A stretch of DNA of 64,000 bases from Actinomadura terrae (GCF_022751215.1 NZ_JAICDG010000011.1:1-64000), one strand, 5' to 3'; positions 53,719-62,272 are shown, counted from the stretch's first letter. Numbers and translations: made by a program. The notes: generated by a model not told the origin, from the letters alone.

Positions 53719-54770
53719 TGGACGATGCCGTGCGACCGGTCGTGACCGCGTGGTCGGCGTTCTCGCCGTTCGGCATGGGACGGGAGGCCTTCGCCGCGGG
53801 CGTCGCCGAGGGACGCTCGGCCGTCGCCGGGATCGACCGCGAGCGGTGGGGGACGCCCGACGACCGGGCCGGGCTGGTCCCGGGGTTCGAGATCCGCCGG
53901 GTGCTGGGCGGGAAGGGCGTCCGGGGCATGGACCGGCTGGCCGGGCTCGCGGTCGCCACCGTGCGCGGCCTGCACGAGGAACGGCCGGGCGACGAGGCCA
54001 CGGCGCTGGTGCTGGGCACGACCACCGGCGGTGCGCAGACAATGATGGACATCACTCGGACCGCGCTGACGGCCCCGCTGCCCTACCGCATCGACGCGGC
54101 CGCCATCCCGTACGGCGTGATGAACGGAGCCGCGGGCCAGTGCGCGATCCGGCACGGCTACCGGGGGCCCAACGCCACGATCGCCTCGGGCCGGCCGACG
54201 GGTCTGGCGGCGCTCAACTACGCGCGACGGCTCCTGCTCACGGGACGGGCGCGGAACGTCGTGTGCGGGGCCGTCGAGGAGTACAGCCGCGCACGGTCGT
54301 GGCTGGAGTTCCACTCCCGGGACGGCGACGCGGCCGGAACCGTGCCGGGGGAGGGATGCGCGATGTTCGCGGTCGGCCTTCCGCCACGGGACGGCACCCC
54401 GGTCCTCGCCGAGGTGCTCGCCCTGGACTTCCGGGTCTGCGTCGACGGCGACTGGGACGCGGCCCTGGACCGTTCGGTGCGCGAGGTCGCGGCGGACCCC
54501 GCCGACGTGTGGGCCACCTGCGCCTCGGGCGCGGCAGGGCCCGCTGGACGGGCCGAGCTGGCCGCGCTGGAGCAGGCCGCGCCCGCCGCCACCCGGCTCG
54601 CCCCGGTGGCGGAGTTGATCGGGGAGACCGGTGCCGCCTCGGCCGCGTTCCAGCTCGCCGCCGTACTGGCGCTGGCTGAGCGGAGCCCCGACGCGGCGGG
54701 CCGTACCGCCGTGATCACGTCGGCCGACCCGTCCTGCGGGATGGTCGCCGCCGCGCTGCTGCGGATTTAG
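53718..54770 (+). CDS. Second chain-length-factor-like KS homologue without catalytic Cys
   Basis: 350 aa, shorter than a normal KSbeta. It retains the thiolase fold (VVTAWSAFSPFGMGREAFAA, ATALVLGTTTGGAQTMMD, IPYGVMNGAAGQCAIRHGYR). The active-site Cys is replaced near residue 156 (NATIASGRPTGLAALNYARR), and the HGTGT motif is absent (WATCASGAAG). It is the partner of the KS just upstream. The AT-rich region after its stop contains a promoter for the next operon. Confidence 0.85.
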   Translation: MDDAVRPVVTAWSAFSPFGMGREAFAAGVAEGRSAVAGIDRERWGTPDDRAGLVPGFEIRRVLGGKGVRGMDRLAGLAVATVRGLHEERPGDEATALVLGTTTGGAQTMMDITRTALTAPLPYRIDAAAIPYGVMNGAAGQCAIRHGYRGPNATIASGRPTGLAALNYARRLLLTGRARNVVCGAVEEYSRARSWLEFHSRDGDAAGTVPGEGCAMFAVGLPPRDGTPVLAEVLALDFRVCVDGDWDAALDRSVREVAADPADVWATCASGAAGPAGRAELAALEQAAPAATRLAPVAELIGETGAASAAFQLAAVLALAERSPDAAGRTAVITSADPSCGMVAAALLRI

Positions 54771-54804
54771 CGCAATTAGCTAAAGCTTAGAAGAAATGCT
54801 CTTG
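54766..54804 (+). promoter_or_regulatory. Promoter region with SARP-like repeats before the carboxylase operon
   Basis: AATTAGC (54774-54780) and GCTTAGA (54785-54791) are TAG-centred heptamers 11 bp apart, with a further TTTAG 9 bp upstream. CTTAGAAGA followed by CTCTTG (54786-54804) recurs nearly unchanged at 29488-29507 before the first cluster gene. The 111-bp gap is strikingly AT-rich for this genome. Function inferred. Confidence 0.4.
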
Positions 54805-54881
54805 TCCACCCTCGTGCGCCGAAGAGAGCATGAGGTATCTCCCGATTACTGTGTTTATCGGAGTGAATTCCCGGAGGCCGC

Positions 54882-56621
54882 GTGCGTAAGGTACTGATTG
54901 CCAATCGCGGCGAGATCGCGGTTCGTGTCACCCGTGCCTGCCGCGACGCGGGACTGGCCAGTGTCGCGGTGTACGCCGAGCCGGATCTGGACGCCTTGCA
55001 CGTCCGGGTCGCCGACGAGGCGTTCGCGCTGGGCGGCGCGGGCGCCGAGTCCTATCTGGCCGTCGACGGGCTGCTGGCGGTCGCGGCGAGGGCGGGCGCG
55101 GACGCGGTGCACCCGGGGTACGGGTTCCTGGCCGAGAACGCCGGGTTCGCGGACGCGGTGCGGGCGGCGGGCATGACCTGGATCGGGCCGCCCCCGGCGG
55201 CGATCACCACGCTCGGCGACAAGGTGCGGGCCCGCGAGATCGCCCGGGAGGTCGGGGCGCCGCTGGTCGCGGGCACCGAGGCCCCGGTGTCGGGCGCGGA
55301 CGAGGTGGCCGCGTTCGCCCGCGAGCACGGCCTGCCGATCGCGATCAAGGCCGCCCACGGCGGTGGCGGGCGGGGGCTGAAGGTCGCCCGCACCCTGGCG
55401 GAGGTACCCGAGGCGTACGAGTCGGCGGTCCGTGAGGCCGTGGGCGCCTTCGGCCGGGGCGAGTGCTTCGTGGAGCGGTACCTGGACAGGCCCCGGCACG
55501 TGGAGACCCAGTGCCTGGCGGACGGCCACGGCAACGTCGTGGTCGTGTCCACCCGGGACTGCTCGCTCCAGCGCCGCCACCAGAAGCTCGTCGAGGAGGC
55601 CCCGGCGCCGTTCCTCACCGAGGAGCAGGTCGAGCTGCTGTACTCCGCGTCCAAGGCCATCCTGAAGAAGGCCGGGTACGTGGGGGCGGGCACGTGCGAG
55701 TTCCTCGTCGGCCGGGACGGCGCCCTCTCGTTCCTGGAGGTCAACACCCGGTTGCAGGTCGAGCATCCGGTGAGCGAGGAGGTCACCGGCATCGACCTCG
55801 TCCGGGAGATGTTCCGCGTCGCCGCCGGTGAGGAGCTCGGGTACGGGGACCCGGCGCCGCGCGGCCACTCCATCGAGTTCCGCCTCAACGCCGAGGACGC
55901 CGGCCGCGGCTTCCTCCCGGCGGCCGGGACGCTGACCAGGTGGCGGCCGCCCGCGGGGCCGGGCGTCCGCCTGGACTCGGGGTACGTCGAGGGGCAGACG
56001 GTGCCGCGGGCGTTCGACTCCCTGATCGCCAAGCTGATCGTGACCGGTGCCACGCGGCGGCAGGCCGTCGAGCGCGCCCGGCGGGCGCTGGCGGAATTCG
56101 ACGTCGAGGGCGTCCCGACCCCGCTGCCCTTCCACCGGGCCGTGCTGGACGATCCGGCCTTCGCCGAGTCCTTCACCGTCCATACGCGGTGGATCGAGAC
56201 CGAGTTCGACAACCGGATTCCCCCGCACGAGGAGCCGCAGGCCGCGGGGGAGGGCAGGCGGGAGCGCGTCACCGTCGAGGTGGCCGGCAAGCGCATCGAG
56301 GTCGTCGTGCCCGCCCCGGCCGCCGCCGTCCCCGCGGCGGGGAGGGCCGCCCCGGCGCCGCGTCCATCAAATGCCGGTCGCACCGGACGGGCTGCCAGGA
56401 CCGGCGGGGATTCGCTGGTGAGCCCGATGCAGGGCACCTGCGTCAAGATCCTCGCCGGGGAGGGGGCGGACGTGGCGGCCGGGGACACGATCGCGGTCCT
56501 GGAGGCCATGAAGATGGAGCAGCCCCTCACCGCGCACAAGGCCGGCACCGTCACGGGCCTCGCCGTCCAGGTCGGCCAGAGCGTCTCCGGCGGTGCCGTC
56601 GTCTGCGAGATCAAGGACTGA
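54882..56621 (+). CDS. Acyl-CoA carboxylase alpha subunit (biotin carboxylase plus BCCP)
   Basis: 579 aa from a GTG behind GGAGG. The biotin carboxylase domain has RKVLIANRGEIAVRVTRACR, VHPGYGFLAENAGFADAV, KAAHGGGGRGLKVAR and FLEVNTRLQVEHPVSEEVTG. After an Ala/Pro-rich linker, the C-terminal carrier has the biotin site LEAMKMEQPL, Lys544. It carboxylates biotin for the beta subunit next door. In an antibiotic cluster such a set raises malonyl-CoA supply. It heads the carboxylase-ACP-KR-AT operon. Confidence 0.95.
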   Translation: MRKVLIANRGEIAVRVTRACRDAGLASVAVYAEPDLDALHVRVADEAFALGGAGAESYLAVDGLLAVAARAGADAVHPGYGFLAENAGFADAVRAAGMTWIGPPPAAITTLGDKVRAREIAREVGAPLVAGTEAPVSGADEVAAFAREHGLPIAIKAAHGGGGRGLKVARTLAEVPEAYESAVREAVGAFGRGECFVERYLDRPRHVETQCLADGHGNVVVVSTRDCSLQRRHQKLVEEAPAPFLTEEQVELLYSASKAILKKAGYVGAGTCEFLVGRDGALSFLEVNTRLQVEHPVSEEVTGIDLVREMFRVAAGEELGYGDPAPRGHSIEFRLNAEDAGRGFLPAAGTLTRWRPPAGPGVRLDSGYVEGQTVPRAFDSLIAKLIVTGATRRQAVERARRALAEFDVEGVPTPLPFHRAVLDDPAFAESFTVHTRWIETEFDNRIPPHEEPQAAGEGRRERVTVEVAGKRIEVVVPAPAAAVPAAGRAAPAPRPSNAGRTGRAARTGGDSLVSPMQGTCVKILAGEGADVAAGDTIAVLEAMKMEQPLTAHKAGTVTGLAVQVGQSVSGGAVVCEIKD

Positions 56622-56638
56622 GCACCCAGGGAGGGACC

Positions 56639-58219
56639 GTGGCAGAGGACACAGCCGCAGGCGGGGTCAACGCGATGCGGAGCGCGGTGGCGGAGCTCGC
56701 GGACCTGAGGCGGCGGGCGGAACAGGGGCCGAGCGAGCAGGCCACCGAGGCGCAGCGCGCCAAGGGCAAGCTGACCGCGCGGGAGCGCATCGCCCTGCTG
56801 CTCGACGAGGGCACGTTCCGCGAGGTCGAGCCGCTGCGGCGGCACCGCGCGACCGGCTTCGGCATGGCGGACCGCCGTCCCTACACCGACGGCGTCATCA
56901 CCGGCTGGGGCGCGGTCCACGGCCGGAAGGTCTTCGTCTACGCGCACGACTTCCGCATCTTCGGCGGCACGCTCGGCGAGGCGCACGCCGCCAAGATCCA
57001 CAAGATCATGGACCTGGCGCTCACCGTGGGCGCGCCGCTGATCTCGTTGAACGACGGCGCCGGCGCGCGCATCCAGGAGGGCGTCACCGCGCTCGCCGGA
57101 TACGGCGGCATCTTCCAGCGCAACGCGCGCGCCTCCGGCGTCATCCCGCAGATCAGCGTGGTCCTCGGCCCGTGCGCGGGCGGCGCGGCCTACTCGCCCG
57201 CGCTGACCGACTTCGTGTTCATGGTCCGCGACACCTCGCAGATGTTCGTCACCGGTCCGGACGTGATCCGCGCGGTGACCGGCGAGGAGATCGACCACGA
57301 CGGGCTCGGCGGGGCGGACGTCCACGCCGAGACCTCCGGGGTCTGCCACTTCGCCTTCGACGACGAGGAGACCTGCCTGGCCCAGGTCCGCTACCTGGTG
57401 TCGCTGCTGCCGGCCAACAACCGGGAGGCGCCGCCGCGGTCGGACTGCGACGACCCCGCGGACCGGCGCACCACCGGCCTGCTGGACCTCGTGCCCGCCG
57501 CCGGCGGCCTGGCCTACGACATGCGCGAGGTGATCGAGGAGATCGTCGACCACGGCGAGCACCTGGAGGTGCACGAGCGCTGGGCGGGCAACGTCATCTG
57601 CACGCTGGCCGGGCTGGGCGGCGACGCCGTCGGCATCGTCGCCAGCCAGCCGCGCGCCAGGGCCGGGGTGCTGGACATCGCGGCGTCGGAGAAGGCGGCC
57701 CGGTTCGTGCAGTTCTGCGACGCCTTCAACATCCCGATCGTCACGCTGCTGGACGTGCCCGGGTTCCTGCCCGGCGTCGCGCAGGAGCACGGCGGGATCA
57801 TCCGGCACGGCGCCAAGCTGCTCTACGCGTACTGCAACGCGACCGTTCCGCGGATCTCGCTGATCCTGCGCAAGGCGTACGGCGGCGCGTACATCGTCAT
57901 GGACTCGCGCTCCATCGGCGCCGACCTCAGCCTGGCCTGGCCGACCAACGAGATCGCGGTGATGGGTGCCGAGGGCGCCGCGAACATCATCTTCCGACGC
58001 GAGATCGCGGCCGCGGACGACCCGGACGCGACCCGCGAGGCGCTGGTCAAGGAGTACCGGGCCAAGCTGATGCACCCCTACTACGCGGCCGAGCGCGGGC
58101 TGGTCGACGACGTGATCGACCCGGCCGAGACCCGGGAGGTCCTCATCGGCTCCCTCGGCATGCTGCTGACCAAGCACGCCGACCTGCCCGCGCGCAAGCA
58201 CGGCAACCCACCGCAGTGA
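56639..58219 (+). CDS. Acyl-CoA carboxylase beta subunit (carboxyltransferase)
   Basis: 526 aa from a GTG after CAGGGAGGGACC. Both crotonase-fold halves are visible: GVITGWGAVHGRKVFVYAHD, LISLNDGAGARIQEGVTAL and VVLGPCAGGAAYSPALTDF, then ILDVPGFLPG-like LLDVPGFLPGVAQEHGGIIR and RKAYGGAYIVMDSRSIGADL. It moves the carboxyl from biotin to acetyl-CoA or propionyl-CoA; the specificity residue cannot be judged safely without an alignment. It works with the alpha and epsilon subunits of this operon. Confidence 0.95.
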   Translation: MAEDTAAGGVNAMRSAVAELADLRRRAEQGPSEQATEAQRAKGKLTARERIALLLDEGTFREVEPLRRHRATGFGMADRRPYTDGVITGWGAVHGRKVFVYAHDFRIFGGTLGEAHAAKIHKIMDLALTVGAPLISLNDGAGARIQEGVTALAGYGGIFQRNARASGVIPQISVVLGPCAGGAAYSPALTDFVFMVRDTSQMFVTGPDVIRAVTGEEIDHDGLGGADVHAETSGVCHFAFDDEETCLAQVRYLVSLLPANNREAPPRSDCDDPADRRTTGLLDLVPAAGGLAYDMREVIEEIVDHGEHLEVHERWAGNVICTLAGLGGDAVGIVASQPRARAGVLDIAASEKAARFVQFCDAFNIPIVTLLDVPGFLPGVAQEHGGIIRHGAKLLYAYCNATVPRISLILRKAYGGAYIVMDSRSIGADLSLAWPTNEIAVMGAEGAANIIFRREIAAADDPDATREALVKEYRAKLMHPYYAAERGLVDDVIDPAETREVLIGSLGMLLTKHADLPARKHGNPPQ

Positions 58220-58245
58220 TCCGCATCCGACCCAGGAGGTAGAAC

Positions 58246-58506
58246 ATGGCCGCGCTCACCGACGAGATGCGGGCGAAGGTCAGGGACATCGTCTGCGACG
58301 TTCTCGAACTGGAGCCCGGCGAGCTGACCGAGACCAGCCTCTTCGTCGAGGACCATGACGCGGACTCGATGCTGGCCATCGAGATCCTCGCCTCGCTGGA
58401 GATCGGTTTCGACCTGACCATCGCGCAGTCCGAGCTGGAGCGCATGGTCAACCTCGCCGGGATCCACGACGTCCTCGCCGACGTCCTGGCCGAGTCGGCG
58501 GCCTGA
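58246..58506 (+). CDS. Second acyl carrier protein
   Basis: 86 aa. The phosphopantetheine site is EDHDADSMLAIEILASLEIG with Ser41. DADSMLAIEI differs from the GYDSLALLE of the aromatic ACP and is like carriers of reducing or fatty-acyl type systems. It lies directly before a FabG-like reductase and downstream of the second KS pair, so it is the probable carrier for that chain. Confidence 0.93.
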   Translation: MAALTDEMRAKVRDIVCDVLELEPGELTETSLFVEDHDADSMLAIEILASLEIGFDLTIAQSELERMVNLAGIHDVLADVLAESAA

Positions 58507-58508
58507 AC

Positions 58509-59255
58509 GTGACGGAGAGCGTCGGGCTGGAGAGCGTCGCGCTGGTGAGCGGCGGCTCCCGGGGCATCGGCCGCGCCGCGGTGCTGCGGTTCGTTCGCGA
58601 GGGGGTACCGGTCGCCTTCTGCTACCGGTCCAACGCGGACGCCGCCCGGAGCCTGGAGAAGGAGGCCGCCGCGCTCGGCGGCCGCGCGACCGGGACCGGG
58701 GTCGACGTGGCCGACGCGGAGGCCGTGCGCGGATGGGTGGCCGACACCGAGGCGCGGATCGGGCCGCTCGGCACCGTCGTGACCTCCGCCGGGATCGTCC
58801 GGGACGGGCCGCTGGTCAGCATGTCCGACGAGGACTGGCACCGGGTCGTCGACGTCGACCTCGGCGGCGTGTTCAACGTGTGCCGCGCCGCGGTCTTCCC
58901 GATGCTCAAGCGCCGGGCGGGATGCCTGGTCAATCTCTCCTCGATCTCGGGGGTCTACGGCAACCCGACGCAGAGCAACTACTCGGCCGCCAAGGCGGGG
59001 ATCATCGGGTTCACGCGCGCCCTTGCCAAGGAGGTCGGGGCCTACGGCGTCCGTGCCAACGTCGTCGCCCCCGGCCTGGTCGAGACCGACATGACGGCCG
59101 GGCTGGCGGGCAAGGTCCGGGAGAGGGCGCTGGCCTCCATCCCCCTGCGCCGCCTCGGCACGGCGGACGAGGTCGCCGACGCGATCTGGTACCTGGCGGG
59201 CGCCCGGTACGTCACCGGGGCAGTGCTCCAGGTCGACGGCGGGATCGTGCTCTGA
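58509..59255 (+). CDS. FabG-like 3-oxoacyl-ACP reductase
   Basis: 248 aa from a GTG two bases after the ACP stop. It is a complete SDR: ALVSGGSRGIGRAAVLRFVR, VVTSAGIVRDGPLVSMSDED, LVNLSSISG, the catalytic YSAAK, and VAPGLVETDMTAGL. This is the FabG pattern rather than the ActIII pattern, fitting reduction of a linear beta-ketoacyl chain on the neighbouring ACP. No matching dehydratase or enoyl reductase is in the window. Confidence 0.92.
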   Translation: MTESVGLESVALVSGGSRGIGRAAVLRFVREGVPVAFCYRSNADAARSLEKEAAALGGRATGTGVDVADAEAVRGWVADTEARIGPLGTVVTSAGIVRDGPLVSMSDEDWHRVVDVDLGGVFNVCRAAVFPMLKRRAGCLVNLSSISGVYGNPTQSNYSAAKAGIIGFTRALAKEVGAYGVRANVVAPGLVETDMTAGLAGKVRERALASIPLRRLGTADEVADAIWYLAGARYVTGAVLQVDGGIVL

Positions 59256-59273
59256 TGACGGGCGGCACCTGAG

Positions 59274-59465
59274 ATGGCCGTCCGCATCGACAAGGGCCGG
59301 CTCACCGAGGAGGAACTGGCCGCCGTCATCGCCGTGCTCATGGCGCGGCCCGCCCGCGCCACCGTCCCCGCCGAACGGCGCCGGGCGCGGGCGCGCTGGC
59401 AGCGGCGGGACCACCGCGTCGCGCTCGTGCATCCGCGCAGCTGGCAGGCGGTGGGCCCGGCATGA
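59274..59465 (+). CDS. Acyl-CoA carboxylase epsilon subunit
   Basis: 63 aa: VRIDKGRLTEEELAAVIAVL at the start, a basic middle (RRRARARWQRR) and HPRSWQAVGP at the end. This matches the small epsilon (AccE-type) subunits of actinobacterial acyl-CoA carboxylases, with the LTEEELAAVxAVL helix and terminal W. It stabilises and activates the alpha/beta complex encoded 1-3 kb upstream. It overlaps the MFS start by ATGA. Confidence 0.88.
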   Translation: MAVRIDKGRLTEEELAAVIAVLMARPARATVPAERRRARARWQRRDHRVALVHPRSWQAVGPA

Positions 59466-60613
59466 CCGCCGCCCCTACTGCCCAGGTTCCGGTGCGGGTC
59501 TCGTGGGGCCTCCTCGCCGTGCTCTCGGGCAACATGCTCATCGACTCGATCGAGGTGTCGTCGGCGATCGTGACTCTCCCCGCGATCGCCGACGACCTGC
59601 GCCTCGGCCAGGCCGGCGCGCAGTGGGTCGTCGGCGGGTTCGCCCTCGGCTTCGGCGGCCTGCTCCTCGCGGGCCGCCGGGCCGTCGCGCGCTGGGGGGA
59701 GCGGCGCGTCTACCTGGTCGCGCTGGCGGCGTTCGCCGTCGCGTCCGTTGCGGGCGCGCTGGCCGCGTCGGCGGCGGTGCTGGTCGCGTCCCGGGTCGTC
59801 AAGGGGGCCTGCGCGGCCCTCACGGCGCCGACCGGGCTCGCCATCATCGCCAGGACCTTCCCGGAGGGCGCCGCGCGCAACCGGGCGATCTCGCTCTACA
59901 GCTCGTTCGGTGCCTGCGGCTTCTCGGCCGGGCTGCTGCTGTCCGGACTGGTGACCCAGGCGGACTGGCGGTGGACGTTCCTGTGTCCGGCGCCGGTGGC
60001 GCTCGTGCTCCTCCTGTCCGGCCTGCGGCTGATCCCGGCGGCGCCACCGTCCGGCGGCGGGCCCGCCGGGTGGCCGCGTAGCCGCACGCTGGTGCGTTCG
60101 GCGCTTGGCGCGGCCGCGCTGAACGGGTCGCTCTGGGGCCTGCTCATCACCGGCACCTTCAGGTTCCAGGACGAGCTCGGCTGGACGCCGTTGCAGGCGG
60201 GCGCGGCGCTGCTGCCCGCGAGCCTGCCGGCCGCGCTGGGTGCGCCCTTCTCCGCGCGACTGGTCGGACGGTTCGGCAGCGCCCGGCTCATCGCGTCCGG
60301 CGCTGCGCTGCCCCCGCTCGGCTACCTGGTCATCTGGTGGTCCTGGAGCACGGCCCCCCTCGGGTTGCCGCTCGTCGGCGTGGGGTTCGCGCTGTGCTTC
60401 GCCGCGCTCCACGTCCAGGCGCTCGGCGGTCTCGACGCGGCCGAGCACGGCACGGCGACCGCGCTCTACCAGACCGCGGTGCAGCTCGGCGGCGTGCTGG
60501 TGCTCGTCGCCGTGACCGCCCCGGCGCTGCCCGCCCTGGGCGTGGTCACGGTGGTCGGCGCGCTGGGCTTCTGCGTCGCGCTCACCGGTATCACCAAGGA
60601 GAGAACCGCATGA
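59462..60613 (+). CDS. MFS transporter (DHA2-like exporter)
   Basis: 383 aa with about 12 hydrophobic segments, including GNMLIDSIEVSSAIVTLPAI, WVVGGFALGFGGLLLAGRRA and ALTAPTGLAIIARTFPEGAA, as in drug exporters of antibiotic clusters. The usual 14-helix form is longer, so this is a compact member. Overlaps at both ends place it firmly in the carboxylase-KR-AT operon. It is probably a second export/self-resistance route beside the ABC heterodimer. Confidence 0.9.
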   Translation: MTAAPTAQVPVRVSWGLLAVLSGNMLIDSIEVSSAIVTLPAIADDLRLGQAGAQWVVGGFALGFGGLLLAGRRAVARWGERRVYLVALAAFAVASVAGALAASAAVLVASRVVKGACAALTAPTGLAIIARTFPEGAARNRAISLYSSFGACGFSAGLLLSGLVTQADWRWTFLCPAPVALVLLLSGLRLIPAAPPSGGGPAGWPRSRTLVRSALGAAALNGSLWGLLITGTFRFQDELGWTPLQAGAALLPASLPAALGAPFSARLVGRFGSARLIASGAALPPLGYLVIWWSWSTAPLGLPLVGVGFALCFAALHVQALGGLDAAEHGTATALYQTAVQLGGVLVLVAVTAPALPALGVVTVVGALGFCVALTGITKERTA

Positions 60614-61596
60614 CCAACGAGGTGTGGGTGTTCTCCGGGCACGGCTCGCAGTGGAGCGGGATGGGCCGCCGCCTGCTGGAGGAGGCCGCGTTCGCCGAGG
60701 TCGTCGACGTGCTGGAACCGGTCTTCGCGCGGGAGATCGGCTTCTCGCCGCGCGCCGTGCTGACCGGCGGCGACCTCGGCGGCGTCGACCGCGTCCAGAG
60801 CCTGATCTTCGCGATGCAGGTCGGGCTGGCCGCGCTGCTGCGCGACCGCGGGGCCGCGCCCGCCGCCGTCATCGGCCACTCGGTCGGCGAGGTCGCGGCC
60901 GTGGTCACCGGCGGCGCGCTGTCGCTGGAGGAGGGCGCCCGGCTGGTCTGCCGCCGGTCGACGCTGCTGCGCCGGGCGGCCGGAAAGGGCGCGATGGTGA
61001 TGGTCGCGCTCCCGTTCGCCGAGGTCGAGGCCCGGCTACGCGGCCGCGCGGACGCCGTCGCGGCCATCGCGGCGGCGCCCGCCGCGACGGTCGTCGCGGG
61101 CCGTCCGCGCACCGTCGACGCACTGATCGCGCTCTGGCGGGCCGAGGGGGTCGGCACGTTCCGGGTGCGGTCCGACGTGGCGTTCCACAGCCCGCACATG
61201 GACCCGCTGCTCGACGACCTGGTGAAGGCCGGCGCGGATCTGCGGCCCCGGAACTACGCCGTGCCCGTCTACTCGACGGTGCTGCCCGACCCGCGGACGC
61301 CGCCCGCCGCGGACGGCGCGTACTGGGCCGCCAACCTGCGCAACCCGGTGCGCCTGGTGGCGGCGGTGACGGCCGCCGTCGAGGACGGCCTGCGCTCCTT
61401 CCTGGAGGTCTCGCCGCATCCGGTGGTGACGCACTCCATCTCCCGCACCCTCGCCGAACTGGGGGTCACGGACGGGTTCGTCAGCGGCACGCTCCGCCGG
61501 CACAAACCCGAAGCGGAGACGCTCGACGCGGTGCTGAACAGGCTCGCCGACCGCGCTCCCCGTCCGGCGGAACAACGGCTATCGTCGAATGCATGA
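60610..61596 (+). CDS. Stand-alone acyltransferase, PKS AT-domain type
   Basis: 328 aa. The sequence reads like an AT domain of a modular or iterative PKS: VWVFSGHGSQWSGMGRRLLE, nucleophile Ser91 in VIGHSVGEVAAVVTGGALS, and catalytic His193 in DVAFHSPHMDPLLD. The VAFH word is near the HAFH of malonyl-specific ATs, so malonyl is the more likely substrate, with a starter acyl unit as the alternative. In type II clusters such an AT (DpsD-like) works with a KASIII-type enzyme in starter selection. Confidence 0.92.
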   Translation: MTNEVWVFSGHGSQWSGMGRRLLEEAAFAEVVDVLEPVFAREIGFSPRAVLTGGDLGGVDRVQSLIFAMQVGLAALLRDRGAAPAAVIGHSVGEVAAVVTGGALSLEEGARLVCRRSTLLRRAAGKGAMVMVALPFAEVEARLRGRADAVAAIAAAPAATVVAGRPRTVDALIALWRAEGVGTFRVRSDVAFHSPHMDPLLDDLVKAGADLRPRNYAVPVYSTVLPDPRTPPAADGAYWAANLRNPVRLVAAVTAAVEDGLRSFLEVSPHPVVTHSISRTLAELGVTDGFVSGTLRRHKPEAETLDAVLNRLADRAPRPAEQRLSSNA

Positions 61597-62048
61597 AGCC
61601 CCTCTCGTGGAAGGCGAAGGAGTTCACCGTCGGGGAGTTGTCCGAGCGCAGTGGAGTGCCGACCTCGGCCCTGCGCTTCTACGAGCGCAAGGGCCTTATC
61701 GCGAGCCGCCGCACCGCGGGCAACCAGCGCCGCTACTCCCGCGACACGCTGCGCAGGGTCGCGTTCATCCGCGCCTCGCAGCAGCTGGGGACCCCGCTCG
61801 GGGAAATCGCCTTCTACCTCGCGCTGCTGCCGGAGGGCCGCACGCCCACCCGGGAGGACTGGGCCCGGGCCTCGCAGTGCTACAGCAAGGACATCAACAC
61901 CAAGATCCAGCGCCTGGAGTTCCTGCGCGACCGGCTCACCGACTGCATCGGCTGCGGCTGCCTCTCGATCGACCGGTGCTCCCTGGTCACCCCGCTCGAC
62001 GAGATCGGCGAGAACGCGACGGGAGCGCCGCGGCTGTACGAGCCGTGA
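61593..62048 (+). CDS. SoxR-like MerR-family redox regulator
   Basis: 151 aa. N-terminal MerR helix-turn-helix (TVGELSERSGVPTSALRFYE), dimerisation helix, and a C-terminal CIGCGCLSIDRC with four Cys at 118, 121, 123 and 129. That is the [2Fe-2S] ligand set of SoxR, at almost the same positions as in E. coli SoxR. It would sense redox-active quinones such as the cluster product and control export or tailoring genes. Start overlaps the AT stop by ATGA. Confidence 0.94.
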   Translation: MKPLSWKAKEFTVGELSERSGVPTSALRFYERKGLIASRRTAGNQRRYSRDTLRRVAFIRASQQLGTPLGEIAFYLALLPEGRTPTREDWARASQCYSKDINTKIQRLEFLRDRLTDCIGCGCLSIDRCSLVTPLDEIGENATGAPRLYEP

Positions 62049-62084
62049 CCCGTCGCGCCGCCCCCTCCTCCGCCTTCGCCGCGT

Positions 62085-62113
62085 TTCTAGTACTAACCTA
62101 GCGAAAATGTAGC
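62085..62113 (+). promoter_or_regulatory. Triple SARP-like heptamer repeat
   Basis: TTCTAGT, ACCTAGC and ATGTAGC are spaced exactly 11 bp (4-bp spacers), with TAG at the same place in each. Such direct repeats on one helix face are the usual binding sites of SARP activators. A TAGCGCGCTA palindrome overlaps the end (62110-62119). The next gene starts at 62273. Confidence 0.5.
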
Positions 62114-62272
62114 GCGCTATTTCTTGTGCCCTCCGCGCCGGTCGAAGAAGCTGGCAGAGACAATTCCCGGACGTCTACGGCGAACGCGAAATTCGTTTTC
62201 AGCGGGAATTTCCATGCGGAACGGATCTGCGGCCGGGCCCGAGGCCCTGGGCCCCGAGAACCCGGAAAGGCC

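Noticed and set aside
55052..58201. Minus-strand open frame of 1049 codons opposite the carboxylase genes
   Set aside because: No recognisable domain; explained by codon bias of the carboxylase subunits on the other strand.
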